DNA of 10,329 nucleotides from Sulfurimonas sp. (GTDB lineage: Bacteria > Campylobacterota > Campylobacteria > Campylobacterales > Sulfurimonadaceae): the NCBI GenBank assembly GCA_027047745.1, contig JALTUB010000379.1:1-10329 (forward strand), given 5' to 3'. Position numbers and translations under genes: made by a program. The notes beneath the pieces were generated by a model that did not search any database, was not told where the DNA came from, and saw only the letters and a list, made by a program, of their open reading frames with translations. Each line of letters begins with the position of its first letter. Positions within the stretch are counted from its first letter, which is position 1. Positions 4,517 through 10,329 of this stretch are shown here, in pieces.

Positions 4517-5764
4517 ATGAATATGCAAGGACTCTCCTTAGACCAAGCCCCTCCATATGAAACTCCTCTTTTTTATTACATGATAGGTGTTTTTTACCTT
4601 ATTCTTTTTTCTCTGTCACTTCTGATTTATGGACAAACTACTGAAGATAGATTTTATTACGAGTCAATAGCTATTACGCATATCTTAACGCTAGGTTTTT
4701 TTACACATATAATGTTTGGTTCACTTTTTCAAATGGTTCCTGTCATCATAGGGGAATCATATAAAAATGTTGAACCCAGAGCAAAGATGATACTTATAAG
4801 TTTAAATATTGGCATTGTAAGTTTTGTATCTTTCTTTTTATTTGATATAAAGATATTCATGCATATTGCTATGCTTTTTTTAGTTACAACGATTATCTAT
4901 TTTTCCATCTACTCATTTTTAACTATATATAAAACTGTAGATAAAAATCAAACTGTAAAAACATTTTTAACTGCCCTTGTGTTTTTAGCTATTGGTGCTT
5001 CGTTTGGACTTTTTTCTCTCTTAGTTCATGGTGCTTATATTGAAGATAAAAAGTTTGGTGATATTCATTTTACATTTATGATTTTTGGTTGGATTTTTCT
5101 TCTTTTGAGTGGGGTTGCATATAAGGTTATACCTATGTTTTATGTGGCAAAAGAGTACCCAATATTTGTAAAAAATTACTTTTACATAATAGCCTCAGCT
5201 TTATTAATTTCGATTGCATTTGCTACTGCATACCAATATAATTTACTTTTAAGTGCTTTAAAAATCCTTCTTGCAATACTTACTGCATCATTTGCTCTTG
5301 TAACTATAAATATTTTGAAAAATAGAAAAAGAAAAAGAGTCGATACAACTGTAAATCTTTGGTACTTTTCAATGTCAAACCTTTTTATAGCTTCTATCAT
5401 GTGGATTGTATCTATTGTCTTTAACATTGAGCTTGGTTTTAGTTTTGGAGTTATCTTTGGTTTAGGTTTTATCTATGCTCTTATAAATGGAATGTTATAT
5501 AAAATAGTACCATTTTTAACATGGTTTCATCTAAGTTCAGCTTTTGTTTTTGATGCTGAGATGAGTCAAGTTATAAAAGCTAAAATAATGAAGATGCAGT
5601 TTTATATTTTTACGGGGAGTTACATATTTTTCATATTAGCTCTGTTTTATAAACCTTTTGTATTTGTTGGAGCAACTCTATTTTTTGTCTCCTCTTCATT
5701 ACTTTTATATAATATTATAAATGGATACAGATACTACAATTTACTAATTAAAGAGAGAAAATAA
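4517..5764 (+). CDS. NnrS-like / heme-copper oxidase subunit I-like integral membrane protein
   Basis: This 415-residue protein is almost entirely membrane-embedded, with about 11-12 hydrophobic segments and a basic loop at 269-274 (NRKRKR). Histidines sit at helix positions typical of heme-binding NnrS-like and oxidase-I-like proteins: H55 and H64 in THILTLGFFTHIMFG, followed by LFQMVPVIIGE; H116; H171 (HGAYIE); H184 in HFTFMIFGWIFLL, then VAYKVIPMFY; and H338 in LTWFHLSS after the second YKIVPF. The repeated 'H...(L/F)G...vP' pattern suggests an internally duplicated arrangement. NnrS relatives are linked to nitric-oxide stress and denitrification. The ATG at 4517 follows AAGGA (4503-4507) and is one base past the DUF2249 stop. 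The exact subfamily is uncertain, and no electron-transfer partner is encoded nearby. Confidence 0.6.
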   Translation: MNMQGLSLDQAPPYETPLFYYMIGVFYLILFSLSLLIYGQTTEDRFYYESIAITHILTLGFFTHIMFGSLFQMVPVIIGESYKNVEPRAKMILISLNIGIVSFVSFFLFDIKIFMHIAMLFLVTTIIYFSIYSFLTIYKTVDKNQTVKTFLTALVFLAIGASFGLFSLLVHGAYIEDKKFGDIHFTFMIFGWIFLLLSGVAYKVIPMFYVAKEYPIFVKNYFYIIASALLISIAFATAYQYNLLLSALKILLAILTASFALVTINILKNRKRKRVDTTVNLWYFSMSNLFIASIMWIVSIVFNIELGFSFGVIFGLGFIYALINGMLYKIVPFLTWFHLSSAFVFDAEMSQVIKAKIMKMQFYIFTGSYIFFILALFYKPFVFVGATLFFVSSSLLLYNIINGYRYYNLLIKERK

Positions 5765-5991
5765 TGCAAAATCCATTTGAATCAGGTCACATAAAAAACT
5801 ATATCTTACTCTATGCAAGTGTAGTTGTTATCATGATTTTATTTTTCTTTGCAACTACTATGTTTCAAAAAGATGAGAAAATAGAGAAAAAAGTGTTTTC
5901 AACTAAGATAGTAGAAAAAAAAGTAACTAAAGAGTCCAACAAAGATAATAACAAGACAACTAGATTTAAGTTAATAGATGTAAATTATTGA
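5764..5991 (+). CDS. Small single-span membrane protein, unknown function
   Basis: This 75-residue protein has one hydrophobic segment (about residues 12-32, IKNYILLYASVVVIMILFFFA) followed by a very basic, Lys-rich tail. I recognise no family. The positive C-terminal tail suggests an N-out/C-in anchor, with the tail perhaps touching nucleic acid, lipid or a partner. The ATG shares its A with the stop of the NnrS-like gene (TAATG), so translation is coupled and the protein may be an accessory to it. The stop at 5989-5991 is one base from the exbD stop on the other strand, with no terminator hairpin between them. Confidence 0.6.
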   Translation: MQNPFESGHIKNYILLYASVVVIMILFFFATTMFQKDEKIEKKVFSTKIVEKKVTKESNKDNNKTTRFKLIDVNY

Positions 5992-5992
5992 C

Positions 5993-6385
5993 TTATTTCT
6001 TAGTAACTATATAAAGTTGTTCATGACCCAAGCGTTTTAAAATATCCATAACACTTACAAAATCTTGAAACTTTGACTCTTTATCACTTCTTAGAACAAC
6101 AGTCTGTTTTTTTGAAATCTCTGAGAGTTTTTGTTCAAGAGTTTTCAAATCTACCTTCTTCTTTTCAAAAAACATTTCACCTTTTGCATTGACATAAACA
6201 GTTACTTCCTTTTTTGTATCTTGCTTATTTGTAGCCTTAGCTTCTGGTAAATTTACTGGGATAACACCCTGTTTTATAAATGTAGCCGTGGTTAAAACCA
6301 TAACAAGTAAAACAAGCATGATGTCAATAAATGGGATAACATTTATCTCATCAAATCTCTTTTTTGCCTTTTTACACTTTGCCAT
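5993..6385 (-). CDS. exbD: ExbD/TolR-family proton-channel subunit
   Basis: The 130 residues have ExbD architecture: a short basic cytoplasmic N-terminus (MAKCKKAKKRFDEINVIP), one membrane helix (about 17-38, FIDIMLVLLVMVLTTATFI) carrying the essential Asp at D21 (E. coli ExbD D25), and a periplasmic domain ending DILKRLGHEQLYIVTKK. With ExbB it converts proton-motive force into work for TonB at the outer membrane (or TolA in Tol systems). The ATG overlaps the exbB stop by one base. No tonB or tolA gene is adjacent, so the partner must be elsewhere. It is the last gene of the leftward run. Confidence 0.92.
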   Translation of the reverse strand: MAKCKKAKKRFDEINVIPFIDIMLVLLVMVLTTATFIKQGVIPVNLPEAKATNKQDTKKEVTVYVNAKGEMFFEKKKVDLKTLEQKLSEISKKQTVVLRSDKESKFQDFVSVMDILKRLGHEQLYIVTKK

Positions 6386-6837
6386 TATTTTGCTTTTGCC
6401 TCTTGAGCTACATCAAAGGCAGTTAAAATTCTTTCTACTTTTCTAAGCACTATCGTATAAGCAACGATTGCAGGCATCGCAACAACAAGCCCCATAGCAG
6501 TTGCTTTAAGCGCAAGTGCTAGTCCTACCATTATCTGTTTGGCGTCCACTGCTCCAACATCACCCATAGTATAAAATGTAATCATGATACCAGTTACAGT
6601 TCCTAAAAGTCCTACATAAGGGGCATTTGAGCCTATCGCACTTATCACACCGATATTGTCAGTCAAATCAAGTTCTAGGTTATCTCTGTACTCATAGTCA
6701 TCTATTCTAACACTTTTGTAAAACATCATTCTCTCTATAAACAACCAAAGAGTCACTACACTCATAAGTATTAGAATTCCCATCACACCATAATCAAGTG
6801 CATTTTCAGCGTATGCCAATATGTTACTACCTTGCAT
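6385..6837 (-). CDS. exbB: ExbB-family proton-channel subunit (MotA/TolQ/ExbB)
   Basis: The 150-residue protein has three membrane helices: about 16-35 (GVMGILILMSVVTLWLFIER), about 70-93 (APYVGLLGTVTGIMITFY) and about 103-131 (IMVGLALALKATAMGLVVAMP). The last two hold the GLLGTVxG and A..tA.GL..A.P signatures of the family. It is shorter than E. coli ExbB and matches the compact Helicobacter/Campylobacter type. It forms the inner-membrane stator with ExbD. The start lies 2 nt past the kinase stop, with AGGGA in the kinase end as ribosome binding site. Co-transcription with the two-component genes is very likely. Confidence 0.93.
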   Translation of the reverse strand: MQGSNILAYAENALDYGVMGILILMSVVTLWLFIERMMFYKSVRIDDYEYRDNLELDLTDNIGVISAIGSNAPYVGLLGTVTGIMITFYTMGDVGAVDAKQIMVGLALALKATAMGLVVAMPAIVAYTIVLRKVERILTAFDVAQEAKAK

Positions 6838-6839
6838 TT

Positions 6840-7676
6840 TTATCCCTGTATCTCTTTAAATTTTAGTTCTACTTTTGTTCCGATATTTGGTCTTGATATA
6901 AAGTTCAATATAGTTCCATACTTATCACAATGTCGTTTAACCATACTAAGACCTATACCAAAACCTTGCATATTTTTATTTGATTGATAATAGTTATCAA
7001 ATATCTTTAAAAGTTCTACCTCATCCATTCCTAAACCATAGTCTTGGATACTCAATATATTTTTTTCTATCTTAATATCAATATTTTTAGAATTAGGAGA
7101 GTATTTTACCCCATTATCGATAATATTGTCAATCACTTTAGAAAGACCTTTTTTATCATTGAAAATTTCCATCTTTGAAAGCTTCAAATCGAAGTTTATC
7201 TGAGGATATATCTTTCTTAAAAATTCTACTCTTTGCACGACTAATTCATCTAAAAAAAACTTCTCTTTTATATCCTCTTTACTTTGCATTTTTATCATAT
7301 AATCAAGTTCATTATATCTATCTTTAAGCATTTCACAAGCACTATTTATTCTCTCTATTCTCTTTATACTTTTTTCATCTTCCAAATTTTTACTAAGCAT
7401 TTGTGTATTTGTCACTATTGTACTTATGGGCAGGTTCAGTTCATGAAGTGTCTCTTTAGATAGATTTTGTAAATTTTCCACATATTCAAACAGAGGGGCA
7501 ACTGCAAGATTTGATATAAATATGCCAGAAAGTATAATAAAACAGATAACTATAAATACAAATAAATAGTAATTTATCACAGATAAAACAGCTAAAAAAT
7601 AGTAACTAATAGCTAAAAATGCAACAACAGTAATAACATAATATATAAAGATATGTAAGCGAAAATTACGAAACAA
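6840..7676 (-). CDS. Small membrane sensor histidine kinase without a periplasmic sensor domain
   Basis: In this 278-residue kinase two adjacent membrane helices (about 9-30 and 36-57) are separated by only a few residues, so there is no extracytoplasmic sensor domain. The dimerisation helix carries the phospho-acceptor His H78 in ETLHELNLPIST (H-E-L-N-x-P). The ATPase domain has the N box (VIDNIIDNGVKYSP, N184 and N188), G1 (DYGLGM, 212-217), F box (IFDNYYQ) and G2 (GFGIGLS, 238-244). It should phosphorylate the regulator encoded just upstream. The start is TTG at 7676-7674, inside the regulator gene (11-nt overlap). No ATG lies nearby, and starting later would remove the first helix. The signal may be sensed within the membrane, or come from ExbB/ExbD; both are inference. 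Confidence 0.88.
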   Translation of the reverse strand: MFRNFRLHIFIYYVITVVAFLAISYYFLAVLSVINYYLFVFIVICFIILSGIFISNLAVAPLFEYVENLQNLSKETLHELNLPISTIVTNTQMLSKNLEDEKSIKRIERINSACEMLKDRYNELDYMIKMQSKEDIKEKFFLDELVVQRVEFLRKIYPQINFDLKLSKMEIFNDKKGLSKVIDNIIDNGVKYSPNSKNIDIKIEKNILSIQDYGLGMDEVELLKIFDNYYQSNKNMQGFGIGLSMVKRHCDKYGTILNFISRPNIGTKVELKFKEIQG

Positions 7677-8319
7677 GTCTATACCCTACCCCACGAATAT
7701 TTTCAATCTTCATATCTGGCAAAAGTTGTTTTAGCCTGTTTATATAAACACGGATAGCTCCATCACTACCACCCTCAGAACTACTCCACAACTCTTCATA
7801 AATCAGCTCTTTTGTTACGACTTTATCTACATGACTCATAAAAATCATCAAAAGTTCATACTCTTTTTTTGATAAGTCCAACTCATTTCCATCATGATAA
7901 ATTGTTTTATGTAACTCATTGTGAGAAAGCTTACCTAGTAACTTTGGTTCACTCTTTTTACTGCGTTTAAGCACTGCTTTTAAACGCAGTATAAGTTCAT
8001 CAGCATCAAATGGTTTTGTCATGTAATCATCACCACCACTCAAAAAACCATTTTCCAACATATCTTTACTTTTGTGTGATGTTAAAAAGATAGCAGGAGT
8101 ATTGTCATCTGCACCTCTTAGTTCATGAAGTAAAGAGAGACCGTCAATAAGTGGGACATTTATATCAAGAAGATAAGCATCAAATTTTGAAGTGAAAGTA
8201 GCATCTAAGGCATCTTGACCATTTGGAAAATGATTTACTTCAAAACCATCTTCCTCAAGCAAGTCAACTAGTGTTTCAGCAAAAAGAGTGTCATCTTCAA
8301 GAAGGAGTATTTTATTCAA
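7666..8319 (-). CDS. OmpR/PhoB-family response regulator
   Basis: With the start at TTG 8319-8317 the protein is 217 residues. The receiver domain (1-115) has acidic residues D9 and D10 (LLLEDD), phospho-acceptor D52 (YLLDINVP), T80 (IFLTSHKS) and K102 (MTKPFD). The C-terminal winged helix (about 125-217) contains LDLSKKEYELL, the recognition helix GSDGAIRVYINRLKQLL and the family ending IRGVGYRLVS. A longer reading to 8376 adds 19 residues from within pyrC that do not belong to a receiver; NKILLLEDD is the normal beginning. The TTG start overlaps the pyrC stop (TTGAATAA, 8 nt). It likely controls transcription of outer-membrane transport or local genes with its kinase; targets are not visible here. 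Confidence 0.9.
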   Translation of the reverse strand: MNKILLLEDDTLFAETLVDLLEEDGFEVNHFPNGQDALDATFTSKFDAYLLDINVPLIDGLSLLHELRGADDNTPAIFLTSHKSKDMLENGFLSGGDDYMTKPFDADELILRLKAVLKRSKKSEPKLLGKLSHNELHKTIYHDGNELDLSKKEYELLMIFMSHVDKVVTKELIYEELWSSSEGGSDGAIRVYINRLKQLLPDMKIENIRGVGYRLVS

Positions 8320-9328
8320 CGCTCTCAATCGCCCAAGAAATAGTCTCTCCTGCATACATTGGTACAACACCAGCATAATTTTGAGGCACTACAAAAGGTC
8401 TTTTTTCAAGTACAACTTCTTTAAATTCTGGACAAATTCCATAGATATTTTGAGCATTATCACTTATAAATGCTTGTAGGTTATCTAACTTATCATACTG
8501 TTCAAATATTTCACATAAAAGCTGAAGAGAGATAGGGGCAGTAAACACTCCTGCTGCACATCCACATGACTCTTTTTTATGTTGAGGGTGTGGCGCAGAG
8601 TCTGAACCAAACATAACTTTTGGATGAGCCTCTAGTGCAACTGTAAGAAGTGCATCTAAATCCTCTGGTCTCTTTGCTATAGGCTTACAAAACAGGTGAG
8701 GTTGCATCATAGCACCGACTACATCATCAAGAGTTAAAAGTAGGTGATGAACTGTGATAGTTGCATAAAGGTTTTCATACTTGTCCAACATATCAACAGC
8801 TTCTTTTGTTGTTATATGCTCCATGATAATTTTAAGTTGAGGAAAGTTTTTTGCAAGAAGTTCATAAATACTCATAAATTCAGCCTCTCTATCCATAACA
8901 AAACCATCTGTTTCACCATGAACGCATAAAGGAATATCCATATCACTCATAGCTTGTAGTGTTGGACGCATCTCCTCTATATCAAAAGATGATACACCAT
9001 CTTCTGAGTTTGTTGTTATGCCTGCAGGATAAAGTTTTATAGCTGTTATCTCCCCAGCAACACTTTCTAAAAATGCTTTGTCATAGTTTTTATAAAAAAG
9101 TGTCATATATGGTTCAAAATAATCATTTGGAACTGCTGTCATGATTCTCTGTTTATAAGCTTTTACAGTTTCAAGAGTATCAACTGGTGGCACTAGATTT
9201 GGCATAATAACAGCTCCACTATAAGAGTACGCAGTAAGTGGTGCAACATTTTCAAGCATAACCCCATCACGAAGATGAAGGTGCATATCTAGTGGCATTA
9301 AAAGTGTATGAGTTTTAAGATTAGTCAT
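8312..9328 (-). CDS. pyrC: Dihydroorotase, class II
   Basis: PyrC reversibly cyclises N-carbamoyl-aspartate to dihydroorotate, the third step of pyrimidine synthesis. The 338 residues match the E. coli-type class II enzyme. The zinc and active-site residues are present: H16 and H18 in DMHLHLRDG, K98 (carboxylated Lys, TAIKLYPAG), H137 (CVHGE), H171 (EHITT) and D243 (GSDSAPH). N44 in MPNLVPP is a substrate-binding position. The ATG at 9328 follows AAGGA with good spacing. The gene opens the leftward run, and its stop overlaps the regulator start. It has no obvious functional tie to the signalling and ExbBD genes behind it. Confidence 0.96.
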   Translation of the reverse strand: MTNLKTHTLLMPLDMHLHLRDGVMLENVAPLTAYSYSGAVIMPNLVPPVDTLETVKAYKQRIMTAVPNDYFEPYMTLFYKNYDKAFLESVAGEITAIKLYPAGITTNSEDGVSSFDIEEMRPTLQAMSDMDIPLCVHGETDGFVMDREAEFMSIYELLAKNFPQLKIIMEHITTKEAVDMLDKYENLYATITVHHLLLTLDDVVGAMMQPHLFCKPIAKRPEDLDALLTVALEAHPKVMFGSDSAPHPQHKKESCGCAAGVFTAPISLQLLCEIFEQYDKLDNLQAFISDNAQNIYGICPEFKEVVLEKRPFVVPQNYAGVVPMYAGETISWAIESVE

Positions 9329-9364
9329 TTTTTTCCTTGAATTATCAATAAAATAGTGTTTATT

Positions 9365-9370
9365 ATTATA
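9365..9370 (-). promoter_or_regulatory. pyrC -10 box
   Basis: ATTATA on the + strand gives TATAAT on the minus strand. It predicts a start near 9358 and a leader of about 30 nt before the pyrC ATG. No -35 is evident. This is probably the promoter for the whole pyrC-exbD run. Confidence 0.5.
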
Positions 9371-9397
9371 TCTAAGATAAGGTTAATACTTAATATG

Positions 9398-9403
9398 TAT
9401 AAT
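9398..9403 (+). promoter_or_regulatory. -10 box of the mltF-like gene
   Basis: TATAAT at 9398-9403, preceded directly by TG, lies 30 nt before the ATG at 9433. It is divergent from and about 28 nt away from the pyrC -10 box, so the two promoters share one short control region. Confidence 0.5.
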
Positions 9404-9432
9404 GATATAAGAAAAATTAATAAGGTCTTAAA

Positions 9433-10329
9433 ATGCGTAAGTATAAAAAAAGTGTAATTATCACGGTTATAATATTCATTATACTTGCATTAGAGATGAT
9501 TTTATTTCTAAATTGCTGTATGAATAAACAAAAAGATAAAGATTCAAAAGTTAAAAAAGAAACTATACTTGATAAGATCAAAAAGAAAAAACTTTTAGAT
9601 GTTATCATACTAAACTCACCTACTACTTATTATACAGGTAACGATGGTCCTACTGGATTTGAATACACTTTAATATCTGATTTTGCTAAAAGTATAAATG
9701 TTGACTTAAACTTAACCGTTGTCACTACGATAAGAGAAGCTCTACAAAAAACTAGAGAAGGCATTGGAGATATTACTGTTGCTGGTCTCACTGTTACTAA
9801 GAAGAGACAAGCTGAGTATAAATTTGGTCCACAATATGCAACTGTGCAAGAGCAACTTATATGTAGTAGTGAACTACGAAAAACAAAAAAATTTCCACAC
9901 TCCTTTGAAGACATGGTAAATCTTAATATCTTGGTTGGCAAAGACACTAGTTATGAATCAACATTAAATGATATTAAGAGTAAGATTTCTAACTTTGACT
10001 TTAACACTACTACTGAATACTCTACTGAACAACTTTTAGATTTGACACAACAAAGAAAAATAGACTGTACAGTTTCAGACTCAACTATTTTTATGATAAA
10101 CCAAAGGTACTATCCAAAACTTGTAAAGGCACTGGTATTAAGTAAAAGAAAGGGTCTTGCTTGGATAATACGAAAAGGTGATAACTCTTTAAATGAAGCT
10201 CTTTATAAATGGCTAAATAAATTTGACCGATCTGGAAAAATGGATGAACTTCAAGACCACTATTTTGAGTTTTTAAGCATATTTGACTACTACGACACAG
10301 AAGTTTTTTATAAAAGACTTAAAACAAGA
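9433..10329 (+). CDS. mltF: MltF-like membrane-bound lytic murein transglycosylase, N-terminal part (runs off window)
   Basis: The frame is open from ATG 9433 to the last base, giving 299 codons. AAGG at 9422-9425 precedes the start. Residues 8-27 form a hydrophobic signal or anchor. The Cys pair at 28-29 (FLNCC) is a poor lipobox, so a lipoprotein is uncertain. From about residue 54 a solute-binding-protein-3-like domain follows. Its GNDGPTGFEYTLISDFA is the typical MltF 'G..GP.GFEY.La..FA' segment, with GDITVAGLTVTKKR further on. SIFDYYDTEVFYKRLKTR at the end is the linker that precedes the lysozyme-like SLT domain in MltF. The catalytic Glu therefore lies beyond the window. The enzyme would cleave peptidoglycan in the periplasm. 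It could instead be a homologue lacking the SLT domain; that cannot be seen here. Confidence 0.85.
   Translation, partial: MRKYKKSVIITVIIFIILALEMILFLNCCMNKQKDKDSKVKKETILDKIKKKKLLDVIILNSPTTYYTGNDGPTGFEYTLISDFAKSINVDLNLTVVTTIREALQKTREGIGDITVAGLTVTKKRQAEYKFGPQYATVQEQLICSSELRKTKKFPHSFEDMVNLNILVGKDTSYESTLNDIKSKISNFDFNTTTEYSTEQLLDLTQQRKIDCTVSDSTIFMINQRYYPKLVKALVLSKRKGLAWIIRKGDNSLNEALYKWLNKFDRSGKMDELQDHYFEFLSIFDYYDTEVFYKRLKTR

Noticed and set aside
5182..5427. Minus-strand ORF inside the NnrS-like gene
   Set aside because: It is a shadow of the real membrane-protein frame with no recognisable product.
5985..6000. Bidirectional terminator between the converging runs
   Set aside because: Only one base separates the stops and no GC-rich hairpin or T-run pair is visible there.
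8288..8929. Plus-strand ORFs over pyrC and the regulator start
   Set aside because: They overlap well-supported conserved genes antisense and resemble no protein family.
9502..9520. Lipobox of a lipoprotein MltF
   Set aside because: The residues before the Cys pair (F-L-N) do not fit the lipobox consensus, so a signal anchor is equally likely.
9417..9947. Minus-strand ORFs opposite the mltF-like gene
   Set aside because: The plus frame from 9433 has clear MltF features, so the opposite frames are shadows.

Overview
The window looks like a chromosomal segment of a Campylobacterota (epsilonproteobacterial) genome, probably near Sulfurimonas. The case rests on low GC, AAGGA-type ribosome binding sites, TATAAT promoters without clear -35 boxes, an 86-residue GroES, short ExbB/ExbD proteins, and a hemerythrin/DUF2249/NnrS-like cluster. 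No species assignment is possible from the sequence alone.

Positions 1-998 look like accessory DNA. They hold the 3' end of an Rpn/PD-(D/E)XK 'transposase' gene, then a small two-gene unit (DUF4160 + DUF2442) with its own promoter. Both sides of that unit carry long imperfect inverted repeats organised like integron attC sites. The left one (191-257) has matching R''/R' boxes, central spacers and an L'' arm with extrahelical bases. The right one (868-998) has a good left half but a degenerate R' box. The simplest reading is a cassette at the edge of an integrase-less attC array; this is an inference.

Positions 999-1587 hold no sizeable gene. The region contains a compact transcription unit: a TATAAT box, a 12-nt match to the complement of the 16S 3' end, a five-codon ORF, a run of small hairpins and a weak terminator. 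A 28-codon ORF follows, containing a tandem 9-bp repeat. Leftward tRNA-Met(CAT) and tRNA-Asn(GTT) genes close the block.

Positions 1905-5991 are one rightward run: groES, groEL, a single-domain hemerythrin, a DUF2249 protein, an NnrS-like polytopic membrane protein and a small single-span membrane protein. Spacing is very tight, which links the chaperonin genes to what looks like an NO/O2-handling set.

Positions 9328-5993 are a leftward, largely overlapping run: pyrC (dihydroorotase), an OmpR-type response regulator, a small sensor kinase, exbB and exbD. Both the regulator and the kinase appear to start at TTG codons inside the preceding gene. The exbD stop lies one base from the stop of the converging rightward run. 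A divergent promoter region (9329-9432) separates pyrC from the 5' part of an mltF-like gene that runs off the window.
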